Origin: Argyresthia goedartella
Lineage: Eukaryota; Arthropoda; Insecta; Lepidoptera; Argyresthiidae
Direction: 5' to 3'
Assembly (NCBI GenBank): GCA_949825045.1
Contig: OX463835.1
Coordinates: forward strand, 22,399,201-22,463,200
Length of the DNA: 64,000 nucleotides
Shown here piece after piece: positions 43,353 to 52,300 of this stretch (position 1 is the stretch's first letter; every line of letters begins with the position of its first letter). The position numbers and the translations under genes were made by a program. The notes beneath the pieces were generated by a model. That model was not told where the DNA came from and searched no databases. It saw only the letters and a list, made by a program, of their open reading frames with translations.

Positions 43353-43871
43353 TGTACGCGATGTACATAGAGTACCCCGCAATTCGTATTTGTGTGTACT
43401 TATTGCGGGGCGCAGCGTGGACTGTAGATTTTCTTATTAGGTTGATGGCGAAGAGGGCTCGAATGATAACGCAATTTCTTCAATATTTGCAGGCGGAGAG
43501 GCGAGGGGGAGGCCTTGGTGCTTCTTCTGCTGTAGCTCGATCGGGAATGGTTTTTCGGCGGCGCGCGCGCGCCTTTTATTGGACCGCCTGAGAGTAGTTT
43601 TGTTTACCTCAGACCCCGCGCCGCACACCGCCCCCTTCCTCGCCCTTCCTTCCCCGCTAGGTTTTATTTCTAATTAAAATGGTTTTATTTTACATTTATT
43701 GTCTTAAATCTATGTTTATTCAATACCTTAAGTCTCTAAATATCTTTTTTCATAATGATTTGGGTGACCGCGGGCTTTCTAATAAGGGTTTTGTATTATT
43801 TTGGCCGGCCCGCGGTCCCCCGCCTCACCGAGGTATTAAATATAGGTGCCTGCGCGCCTCGAGTCGCTTCA
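43353..43871 (-). repeat. BEL 3' LTR, first segment
   Basis: Left 519 bases of the left-hand LTR (3' LTR in coding orientation). Matches 55119-55637 with five substitutions. The remaining 222 bases are at 49148-49369, displaced by the Jockey insertion. Its last 11 bases, GAGTCGCTTCA, are the Jockey target duplication. Confidence 0.95.
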
Positions 43872-43906
43872 TCAGTGGAGTGCTTCGACCGTCGCGCACA
43901 CGGACC
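43872..43906 (+). promoter_or_regulatory. Jockey internal promoter candidate (Inr and DPE-like)
   Basis: The first bases TCAGTG match the insect initiator TCAKTY at five of six positions. GGACC at 43902-43906 fits the downstream promoter consensus RGWYV but lies one base further from the A of TCA than the strict spacing. Jockey-type LINEs are known to use such TATA-less internal promoters. Confidence 0.5.
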
Positions 43907-44111
43907 TATAGTGATCGCCGTTCCACCGCAGTTCGCACGCCGCTTCGTAGAAAGCGGACGTGCGCAACACTCGCCCGTGCGCGTCGCGACTTCGCCGTCG
44001 CGAGTGAGCTGCACGGAGGGGATTATCTGCTAGGAACGGACGCCGGCTTCGCCTAAGGTCGTGCCTGGTAGGTACCCTTTCGGGCAGCCAACTCGTCCAT
44101 AGCCCGCCGCT

Positions 44112-46070
44112 ATGGACGAGCCTAAAAGCCCTTCTAAGGGCTACAGTGTCAGTGACAGTGAAAGTGACCGCCAAGCCGATGTGACAGGCAGCCCGCCGCT
44201 GGGGATCACCCCGCGCCGTAGTCGCCTCACCACATCGGCATCCCTGGACCGCCTGCTCCCCGTCTCAACGTCGACGGAATATGGGTCCCCATTGGTGCGC
44301 CGTCCGGTTTCGCCGAGAGCGGAGCTTGAGTTGGACGGATTATATTTAATCCGGGCCGCTCAAGCCAAACTATTCTCGCCGGGACTGTTACGCGCCATGG
44401 AGGCCTACATCGCCGATAGCCGCGCGGCCCTGGAGGGTACGCCTGCGGCTAGCATCGGCGAAGAAACCCTCGACGCGAGACTGCTGGAGCAGGCGCGTGA
44501 GCAGCCGCTTATCCTGCCGCCCCCGCCCCGTGGGATGAGGCGGGCGCGCAGTGAAAGCCCGTCAGACGAACTGCTACGGGGTAGTGGGAAGCGGGCCTTG
44601 CTCGCTGACTCACCGTCCCCGCCGCCCCGCCCGCCTGCACCCAGGAAGACCGGACTGGACATGCCGAGGTTGTCGCCCCTGCTGGGCGAGCCCCAGGCAT
44701 CCGGGTCTGGCGCCGCCGCCCCTGGACCGACCGCCGCGTGTGAAAGAGACAGTGAGAGTGCTACAACACAAATGACAGGTACGAGTGTTTCAACTAATAA
44801 ATGCTCTCCCGCAGTGTCGTTTGCCGCGGCGGCCGCGACCGCAATTCCCGTGTCTGGGGCACCGCGCCCCAGCACCGCCCCCCCCCCCCCCCCCCCCCCC
44901 TCCCCCCGATCAGTGAGGCACCCGGTGCCGCCAACCGCGCGTCCGCCCGCCCCGTCGGCGACCACGTCGCGAGTGCCCGCCCGCCCCACGCGCTCCGCCG
45001 CTGCGCCCGCGATAGTGCCCGCCCGCCCTACGCGCCCCGCCGCCGCGCCCGCGAACCCGCCCACCGCCGCGACTGTGCCCGCCCGCCCTACGCGTCCCGC
45101 CGCTGTGCCTGCGAACCCGCACGCCGCCGCACCCGCGAAAGGGCCCGCCCGCCCAATGCCGCCCGCCCGCCCAACGCCGCCTGCCGCTACCGCCGCCCAA
45201 ACCGCAGCCGCGATCGCCACCACCACCGCCACCCCGTCGGGAGGCGCTGCGCCACAGCAGCCCCGCCAGCCGCGCTATCCGCCCCTTATTGTGGAGGTCC
45301 TTCCCAACTGGGCCGACCACTTCAGGGCGATAGCCAGCGAGCTCGGCCGGGCTCCCAGCGCGCGCGGGTGTGCCTACCAAAAGGGTGTGCGCTTCACCCC
45401 CACGGCCGAAGACGAGTACCGGCTTGTACAGCGCTATCTGTGCAGGCTGGAGAAGGACCACGGAGTTCGGTGGTTCTCTTACTCGCTGCCGGCCGACAAG
45501 ACCCAGAAGGTGGCGATCCGCGGGCTGCCTTCCAACACCACGCCGGAAGAGATCGTCGCGGCACTTGCAGAACTCGGTGTGGAGGCCGAGTACTGCAAGC
45601 AGATCTGGGCGCGCAAGGGGCGCCCCGGTTGCATCTTCTACGCGTCCCTGCGGAAGAATCCCGACCGTGCCCCCGGTGCAGTATATGAGATCTCAGAGCT
45701 CATGTACATGCCGGGGGTGAAGATCGAGGCTTGGCGCTCCAAGCAGGGCCCGGCCCAATGCCACAGGTGCCAACAGTTCCGGCACTCGTCGCATATGTGC
45801 CACCGCCCCCTGGCGTGCGTGCGTTGCGGCGGTCACCACTCGGCGCGGGAGTGCCCCCGCCCGAAAGACCAGCCGCCGACGTGCGCCAACTGCGGTGGCC
45901 CGCACACGGCCAATAACGCGACGTGCCCCGTGTTCCGCCAGGAGGCGCGGAACAAGAAGGCCGGCACTGTGGCGCTCACTAATGCGCCTGGGCCCAAGAA
46001 GATGCAGCCCCCCCCTCCGCCACGTCCTGTTCTGCAGGAAGAAACGGCGCCCGCCTCGCTTATGGCGTAG
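44112..46070 (+). CDS. Jockey ORF1 protein (PRE_C2HC and zinc knuckles), probably shortened by a TAG
   Basis: The 652-residue frame starts MDEPKSPSKGYSVSD. Residues 1-400 are Pro/Ala-rich and low-complexity, including a run of about 23 C bases (about 44878-44900) giving polyproline. About 450-545 form the PRE_C2HC region (TQKVAIRGLPSNTTPEEIVA, GVKIEAWRSKQGPAQC). About 550-620 hold three CCHC-type knuckles (QCHRCQQFRHSSHMC, CVRCGGHHSARECP, CANCGGPHTANNATC). It binds element RNA. TAG at 46068-46070 stops it, but the frame stays open for about 80 more codons (Lys-rich KTKRGGKKKK, then Ala/Leu-rich) to a TGA at 46314 that overlaps the ORF2 start. The TAG is therefore probably a mutation or readthrough site. 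Confidence 0.85.
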   Translation: MDEPKSPSKGYSVSDSESDRQADVTGSPPLGITPRRSRLTTSASLDRLLPVSTSTEYGSPLVRRPVSPRAELELDGLYLIRAAQAKLFSPGLLRAMEAYIADSRAALEGTPAASIGEETLDARLLEQAREQPLILPPPPRGMRRARSESPSDELLRGSGKRALLADSPSPPPRPPAPRKTGLDMPRLSPLLGEPQASGSGAAAPGPTAACERDSESATTQMTGTSVSTNKCSPAVSFAAAAATAIPVSGAPRPSTAPPPPPPPSPRSVRHPVPPTARPPAPSATTSRVPARPTRSAAAPAIVPARPTRPAAAPANPPTAATVPARPTRPAAVPANPHAAAPAKGPARPMPPARPTPPAATAAQTAAAIATTTATPSGGAAPQQPRQPRYPPLIVEVLPNWADHFRAIASELGRAPSARGCAYQKGVRFTPTAEDEYRLVQRYLCRLEKDHGVRWFSYSLPADKTQKVAIRGLPSNTTPEEIVAALAELGVEAEYCKQIWARKGRPGCIFYASLRKNPDRAPGAVYEISELMYMPGVKIEAWRSKQGPAQCHRCQQFRHSSHMCHRPLACVRCGGHHSARECPRPKDQPPTCANCGGPHTANNATCPVFRQEARNKKAGTVALTNAPGPKKMQPPPPPRPVLQEETAPASLMA

Positions 46071-46308
46071 GCGAACGACGGAGTCCCCAGGCAGAAGACG
46101 AAGCGGGGGGGGAAGAAGAAGAAGGCGACGGCTCCACCTGCCACCGGCGCCGCGGCGGCTACTCTCGCCGCTAGCGAGACTGCGGCCGCCGCTGGCGCCG
46201 CCACTCCGGCTGCGGCGATAGGGCAGCAGGACTTGGGGCACCTCACAGCCCTGCTCGCCCTCCTCAGCGACCCCACTGCCCTGGGCAGACTCACCGCTCT
46301 GCTCCGCA

Positions 46309-48957
46309 ATGCATGAGCCGCTCAGGGTCGTCCACTGGAACGCGCAGTCGCTGACAGGGAAGAAGCGGCTGCTCCACGTGTTCCTGAGGGACTACCGCGT
46401 CGACGTGATGCTCATCAGCGAGACATTCCTAGCCGGAAGCGACAAGCTGTCGCTGCCCGGCTACTTCGTCTACCGCAAGGACGAGAAGTCCACCAGCGGC
46501 CGGGCCTTTCGAGGCTTGGCAGTCATCGTCGGCAGGAAGATCGTCCACCAGCTCGTTGACGCCCAGGAGTATACATCCCTGTATGCTTTGGGCGTCGACC
46601 TCCAGGTCGCCGGCCAGGTGCTGCGACTGTACGCCGTGTACAAGCCCCCCAGTACCCCAATCCGCACCTCTGAACTACGGGGGTTGCTGCAGTCCCCGCA
46701 TCCGACACTCGTCGCTGGCGACCTCAACGCCAAGCACACCGTCTGGAACTCCACCAGGGTGTGCCCAGCTGGACGCGCCATCCTTGCCGACTCCGTGAGC
46801 CACAACTACGATGTCATCGGTCCCGACGAGCCCACCCACTTCGATTCGCGGGCCGGTTGGGACACCATCGACGTCGCAGTCGTCAGAGGTCTCCGGACTC
46901 CGCCGAGCCAGGAGGTTCTCCCTGACCTCCCATCGGACCACAGGCCAGTACTTCTCGTCCTGGCGGACCTGCCCACCCGGGTCTCTCCGCCAGCATCACG
47001 CCGACGCTACCAGTGGGGCGCCTTCACCGCCGCCCTCGACCAGTCTTCGACCACATGCCCAGTCAACCAGCCGGAAGACGTTGACCGCCTGGCATCGCTG
47101 CTAACAACCCAGATCCGAGACGCGCTCGACCTATCATCGCACACCGTAGCTCGCGGGAGGAAGCCCAATCCTCTTTCTGCTGAGCTACGCGCACTCATCC
47201 GCGATAAGCGCGCTCTCCGGAAGCAGTGGCAGCAAACCCGCTGCCCAACAATGAAGACCAGGCACAACGCCATGACGGCAGAGCTGAAGCGCCGACTTGA
47301 TATCCACGCCGAAGAATCTTGGGAACGCCACGTCGAGTCCATGGGCGACCACGTCCCCTCCGTGCATCGCCTATGCCGGGATTTGTCGACTACTCCAACT
47401 CCCGTCCGACCAATCCTGGGCAGCGACGGCCTACCAAGATTTCGAGCCCAAGACCGTGCGGAGATCTTCGCCGAATGCCTCGAGAAGCAGTTCAAGCCGA
47501 ACCCTACGGATGATGTGGAGCACGTCGCAGCAGTCGAGAGACACCTGCGAGAGTACTTCGCCTCGCCGATAGCTCCCGAAGAGGACCCCACCATCGTCAC
47601 GCCCGGCCAGATCATGCGTGCATTCAGACGTACCAAGCCCAGGAAAGCCCCGGGCGCAGACCGCATACCTAACATGGCGCTGCTACATTTGCCGCCACGT
47701 ACTGTGGCGGCCGTTACGCGCCTGTTTAACGGTATCTTGCGCACGGGCCACTTCCCAACCCAATGGAAGGAGGGCTTGGTCATCATGTTGCCCAAGCCGG
47801 GCAAGGACTCGAAGCTGCCTGAGAGCTATCGGCCGATAACTCTACTGAGTACCATCTCAAAGGTGTTTGAGAAACTCCTGCTGGCGAAGCTACTGCCCCA
47901 CATCCAGCCGCGCCCAGAACAGTTCGGCTTCAGGTCCGAGCATTTTACGACGCTTCAGCTCACCAGAGTACTGAATGACATGACGGTTTGTTTAAACAAG
48001 AAGGAATACACTGTCGCAGTACTCCTGGACATGGAGAAGGCGTTTGACAGAGTATGGCACGAGGGGTTGCTGTACAAATTGTCGACGTCTCCAGCCCCAA
48101 GAAGACTGGTCCAGATCATCGCCTCCTTCCTGAAGAATCGCCGCTTCCGAGTGATGGTGGAAGACGCCGTCTCCGAGGAACACCCCGTTGCAGCCGGCGT
48201 CCCTCAGGGGTCCTGCCTGTCTCCAGCCTGTTACTCCCAATATACGGACGACATCCCCGTCGGGCCGGGTGCCCAGCTGGCACTCTTCGCCGACGACGCT
48301 GCCTACTACGCGTCGTCGATCCAGGCACGGCACGCTGCCGTCAAACTGCAACGCACCCTGGACATCTTGCCCGACTGGCTCGCCAAGAGGCGGTTGTCCG
48401 TCAACGTTGGGAAGACGCAGGCGCTCATCACAGGCCAGTCCCCCCTTCCACCACCACTCCAGCTCCAAGGACAGGACATCGCGTGGTCTCCGCAGGTGAA
48501 GTACCTGGGAGTGACCATCGATCGCCGGCTCACCATGAAGCAACATGTCGACAACGTCGTCAACCAGGTCAAGGTGGCACGCGCCAAGCTGCGTCCACTT
48601 CTCGACTCCAGCCTCCCTCTGAGGGCGAAGCTCGGGATCTACAAGTGCTACGTGAGATCCCGCCTCACCTACGCGGCCCCGGCATGGTACGCCCCGTGCT
48701 CGGAGACGAACAAACGGAGACTCCGAGCCCAACAGAACCTCTCTTTGCGTACCATCGTCGACGCCCCCCGCTACGTGAGGAATGCGACGATCCAGAGGGA
48801 CCTCAGATGGGAACCAGTGGACCAGTTTGTCCAGAGGCTGGCGAAGGGCATGTTCGCGCGTGCGGATAGCTCACAACATCCGCATATCCGCGACATGGCG
48901 CCGTACCACGCGCGCCCGCCCGACCGCCGCCGCCTGCCACGCGACCTGGTTGCCTAG
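46309..48957 (+). CDS. Jockey ORF2 endonuclease-reverse transcriptase, intact
   Basis: An 882-residue open frame from MHEPLRVVHWNAQSL. Residues 1-220 are the AP-type endonuclease (VVHWNAQSL, MLISETFL, LVAGDLNAKHTVWNS, SDHRPVLL), which nicks the target. The RT spans about 430-720: KAPGADRIPN, LPKPGKDSKLPESYRPIT (fingers), LLDMEKAFDRVWH (motif A), AGVPQGSCLSPACYS (motif B), LALFADDAAYY (catalytic box), and SVNVGKTQAL. The thumb (KYLGVTIDRRLTMKQH, YVRSRLTYAAPAW) runs to the C-terminus. The order and motifs fit the Jockey clade. All catalytic motifs are present. It starts 8 bases before the original end of ORF1. Confidence 0.93.
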   Translation: MHEPLRVVHWNAQSLTGKKRLLHVFLRDYRVDVMLISETFLAGSDKLSLPGYFVYRKDEKSTSGRAFRGLAVIVGRKIVHQLVDAQEYTSLYALGVDLQVAGQVLRLYAVYKPPSTPIRTSELRGLLQSPHPTLVAGDLNAKHTVWNSTRVCPAGRAILADSVSHNYDVIGPDEPTHFDSRAGWDTIDVAVVRGLRTPPSQEVLPDLPSDHRPVLLVLADLPTRVSPPASRRRYQWGAFTAALDQSSTTCPVNQPEDVDRLASLLTTQIRDALDLSSHTVARGRKPNPLSAELRALIRDKRALRKQWQQTRCPTMKTRHNAMTAELKRRLDIHAEESWERHVESMGDHVPSVHRLCRDLSTTPTPVRPILGSDGLPRFRAQDRAEIFAECLEKQFKPNPTDDVEHVAAVERHLREYFASPIAPEEDPTIVTPGQIMRAFRRTKPRKAPGADRIPNMALLHLPPRTVAAVTRLFNGILRTGHFPTQWKEGLVIMLPKPGKDSKLPESYRPITLLSTISKVFEKLLLAKLLPHIQPRPEQFGFRSEHFTTLQLTRVLNDMTVCLNKKEYTVAVLLDMEKAFDRVWHEGLLYKLSTSPAPRRLVQIIASFLKNRRFRVMVEDAVSEEHPVAAGVPQGSCLSPACYSQYTDDIPVGPGAQLALFADDAAYYASSIQARHAAVKLQRTLDILPDWLAKRRLSVNVGKTQALITGQSPLPPPLQLQGQDIAWSPQVKYLGVTIDRRLTMKQHVDNVVNQVKVARAKLRPLLDSSLPLRAKLGIYKCYVRSRLTYAAPAWYAPCSETNKRRLRAQQNLSLRTIVDAPRYVRNATIQRDLRWEPVDQFVQRLAKGMFARADSSQHPHIRDMAPYHARPPDRRRLPRDLVA

Positions 48958-49147
48958 CCGGCGATCATCCAACGGAACACCCCTCGTGAGAAGATCTCCA
49001 CCGCCCGCGAGGGCCCCCCGATGACCTGTCCATAGGAGTGGACAGAGGCGCTTCTTCAGGAAGAGATCCGATGATCTGACCCTGACTCCCCACGCCCCAG
49101 AATGGGTACGTGAGATGAATACTTGATGGATTGATGGAGTCGCTTCA

Positions 49148-49369
49148 ATCGGAGCTCGGTTCGCACAGGCTACACATCAAAAAACAACCAATAAAATATC
49201 TTTATTCTCATAACATACTTAAATCTAATAGAATATGAACACAAAACATAAGTTGCTTAACTAGGTTTTCCTTAACTCTAATGTCCTACAAATATTATCT
49301 TTATTTATTTATTTTAACAATATATTTACAGTAATCATTTAAACAGTGACGTCGCTTTCGTCGTTAACA
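49148..49369 (-). repeat. BEL 3' LTR, second segment
   Basis: Completes the left-hand LTR after the Jockey insertion and matches 55638-55859 with two substitutions. It ends AACA at 49369. The last codons of Pol (to 49339) lie within this segment. Confidence 0.95.
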
Positions 49370-52300
49370 TTTCTCCCGCCGTCGCCTTGCGAATCTACTG
49401 GTAGAACGACGATCTTCTTGGTCGAGCGCCGCAGGATGTGGCCGTTGCTGGTGGCCGCGTCGACGACTCGCACCACGCCGTCCTTGCCCGGGAACGTCCT
49501 CGTCACTCGACCCCGCGGCCATGTGTTGCGGGGGAGGTTGGAGTCGCAGATGATGACCACGTCACCGACGGCCGGGGGTGTCCCTTTATTATGCGGCTCC
49601 CGCCGATGTTGGAGTAAGGGCGCGTACTCGCGCACCCAGCGGCGCCAGAAGGTGTCGGCGAGCTGCTGCGCGCGCCGCCAGTGTTGACGGGCGTTGGCGT
49701 CGCTGTCGGTGAACGTGCCGGGCGCTGGTGAGTAGCAGTCCGGCCCGAGCAGGATCATATTGGGTGTCAGCGCCGGAGGGTCCTCCGGGTTCACGGGCAC
49801 GTAGGTGAGGGGGCGGGAGTTCACTGTGGCCTCCGCTTCCGCCAGCAGCGTTTGCAGTGTCTCGTCGCTGGGGTGTTTCTCGTGCAGCGTGGCCTTCATC
49901 GCCTCCTTCACGGTGCGGACCATACGCTCCCACGCCCCTGCCATGAAAGGGGCAGAGGGGGGCAGGAAGCGCCAGTTGATGCGGCGGGCGTGAGCGGCGT
50001 CCTTCATTGCCTCCGCCAGCTCGCGGCAGGAACCCCGGAAGGCTGTCGCGTTGTCGCTCCATAGTTCTGTGGTGCACCCGCGCCATGCGATGAAACGGCG
50101 CAGTGCGTTGATGGCAGAGTCGGTACTGAGCGAGGTCACCACTTCGAGATGTATTGCCCTTGAAGTCATGCAGGTGAACAGCGCGATGTATCTCTTTTCA
50201 CGGTGTCGGCCCACGGTGACCTCCAGTGGCCCATAGTAGTCTAGGCCCGTGTAGGTATAGGGGCGTGCGTGGTGCGCCAGGCGCGCCGCTGGTAGGTCTC
50301 CGGTGGAGGGCTGCGCCGGCTTCGCCTTCTTCAGTCTGCAGCTTGGGCACCGGGCGATGGCTTCTTTGACCGTCGGGCGAATCTTCGTTATGTATAATCG
50401 CTGACGGAGCTCGTTGACCACTATTTCCGTGCCGCCGTGATGTAGCTTCTCGTGTACGTGCGAAACATATAATTTTGTGTAATAATGTTTCCCATGTAGT
50501 ATTATTGGTCGCACTGTTTCTTCGTAGAAGTTGTCGGCCGCCTCAATCCTGCCTCGTAGTCGTAGTATGTGTTTTTCGTCTATGTACACACTCAGCTTTG
50601 CTAGTCGGTCCTCCTTGTCTGGCGTGCGGCCCTCCTGTATGCGTTGTCTCTCTCGGGCATAGGAGTCTTCTTGTGCGGCACGAATTAATAATTGTTCGGC
50701 GGCGAGTAGGTACGGCGCCTCTAGCGTTACAAACTTTCTCTGTGGAGGTGTTGCGCCGGGGGGCGCCGAGCCGACGGGCGCTCTCGTGCACGTTTTGTTC
50801 ATTCGCTTGTTCCAGGCTTGATCTCGTTCGTTGTTGGCGCGGGTCCGTTTTCTTTTTGCCGCCGCTACTGTTTCGGTGGCCGGAGGCGCTGCGAGGGGAG
50901 GCCTGTGTCGGAGTAGGTCGACGAACTGCAGTACTCGTGCTGTCGCTCTCAACAAACGGGTCCATTTGGAGAAGCGCTCGAACTGGGGTAGGTGCGGATG
51001 CTCTGGCTCCCGAGGGCAGGTAGCTGCAGCGCAGACTTCTTTTTCTTCGCCGGTGGCGGCAACTTCGACAATGTGCTCTCGGGGCCAACTCGCTTCGGGT
51101 GAGTATAGAAACGAGGGGCCGTTGAACCACCTGTGGTTCGAGTCGAAGTCCGCTGGCGTCGCTCGGGTGGCGTCGTCGACAACGTTGTGTGCGGTCGGCA
51201 CCCACCTCCAGTCGTCTTTCTTAGTGTTGTCTTCTATTTCTGCGAGTCGGTGTGCCACGAATGTCTTGTAGGAGCGCGGCTCGGCTCGTATTCACGCTAG
51301 TACTGTGCGTGAATCGCTCCAATACGTTTTCGAGGCGATCTCGAAGTCGTGTTCTTGTATGACGGCTTGGGCGATCCGCACACCTAGCACGGCCGCTTGT
51401 AGTTCAAGCCGTGGTATGGAGATTGGTTTGGTGGGCGTGACGCGGCTCTTGCCGGCAGCGAGCGTCACTTTGATGGAGCCGTCGGCGCGTATCATTCTCC
51501 AGTACACCGCGGCGGCATAGGCCTCCCCGCTGCTGTCGACGAACGTGTGGACTTCGTAGCGGGCGGCCGGAGTCGTGTCGTAACATCTAGGTATTTTTAG
51601 GTTACCTAGGTCACGTAGGCGACCTAGCCATTCGCTCCAGCGCCCGCGCAGGCCTTCCGTGATGTCGTCATCCCAGCCCGTGTTGTAGCGCCACGTATCT
51701 TGCATGATTCTTTTCGCCGGTGTTGTCAATGGTGAGATGAGGCCCAAGGGGTCGAATATTGACATAATGATGCTGAGGGCCTCCCGCTTTGTCGGTGGGC
51801 GGAGATCGTTGATGACTTCGGGCGGAGCTCTTCGTACGTTGAGACGAAAACGGATGGTTTCCTCGTTTGTGTCCCATAATAGCCCGAGTGTCTTCTCTAT
51901 CTCACTCCCGCCGATGGGGACCGTGTTGCCATCTCGCTCTTTCTTGTTGACAACGTTGTTGATAGCGTCGCGTTCGTTTGTGGCCCACCCGCGTAGCTCG
52001 AAACCGGCTTGTTTGTGAACGTGGTCGACTTCTTTTGTTATTTTCTTTGCTTCGCTTATAGTGTTGAAGCTCTGCAGGTAGTCGTCTACGTAGTGGTTTC
52101 GTTCTATTGCTTGCGCAGCTTGTGGGTACAGCGATGCGTGTTCTTGTGCATTTCTGTTCTTTATGTATATAGCGGTGCACGGAGACGACGATGCGCCGAA
52201 CACCACGGAGGTCATGCGGTATTCTTCTGGTTCTCCCGTACGGCGATCGCCTCGCCACAGGAAACGTAGTGCATCTCTGTCTTCTTCTCGTATTTTTATC

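Larger units (their letters stand above)
43872..49136 (+). mobile_element. Complete Jockey-clade LINE inserted in the BEL LTR
   Basis: GAGTCGCTTCA occurs at 43861-43871 and 49137-49147, an 11-bp target duplication that appears once in the intact LTR at 55627-55637. The element starts TCAGTGGAG and ends in TTGATGGATTGATG, a short repeat tail without poly-A. Its 5265 bp carry a 5' UTR (240 bases), ORF1 and ORF2. Coding regions are GC-rich, unlike the surrounding AT-rich DNA. The 5' end is not truncated, so this is a full-length and probably young copy. Confidence 0.95.

Noticed and set aside
43353..43871. LTR-encoded proteins MYAMYIEYPAIRI... on the plus strand
   Set aside because: Present in both LTR copies, no domain, antisense to the direction of the BEL gene; repeated DNA rather than a gene.
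44405..45232. Long minus-strand frame rich in Gly/Ala (275 codons)
   Set aside because: It is the antisense of the GC-rich Pro/Ala region of Jockey ORF1. No domain is visible and high GC removes stop codons in all frames.
47992..48732. Minus-strand frame of 246 codons opposite Jockey ORF2
   Set aside because: Shadow of the RT gene in GC-rich DNA; the plus frame has all RT motifs.
43353..49369. Two independent solo LTRs flanking a Jockey element
   Set aside because: The two segments add to exactly 741 bp with an 11-bp duplication at the break, so they are one LTR split by insertion.
50543..51205. Second minus-strand frame of 220 codons overlapping BEL pol
   Set aside because: Lies in another frame of the integrase/RNase H region, rich in Arg/Thr and without a motif.
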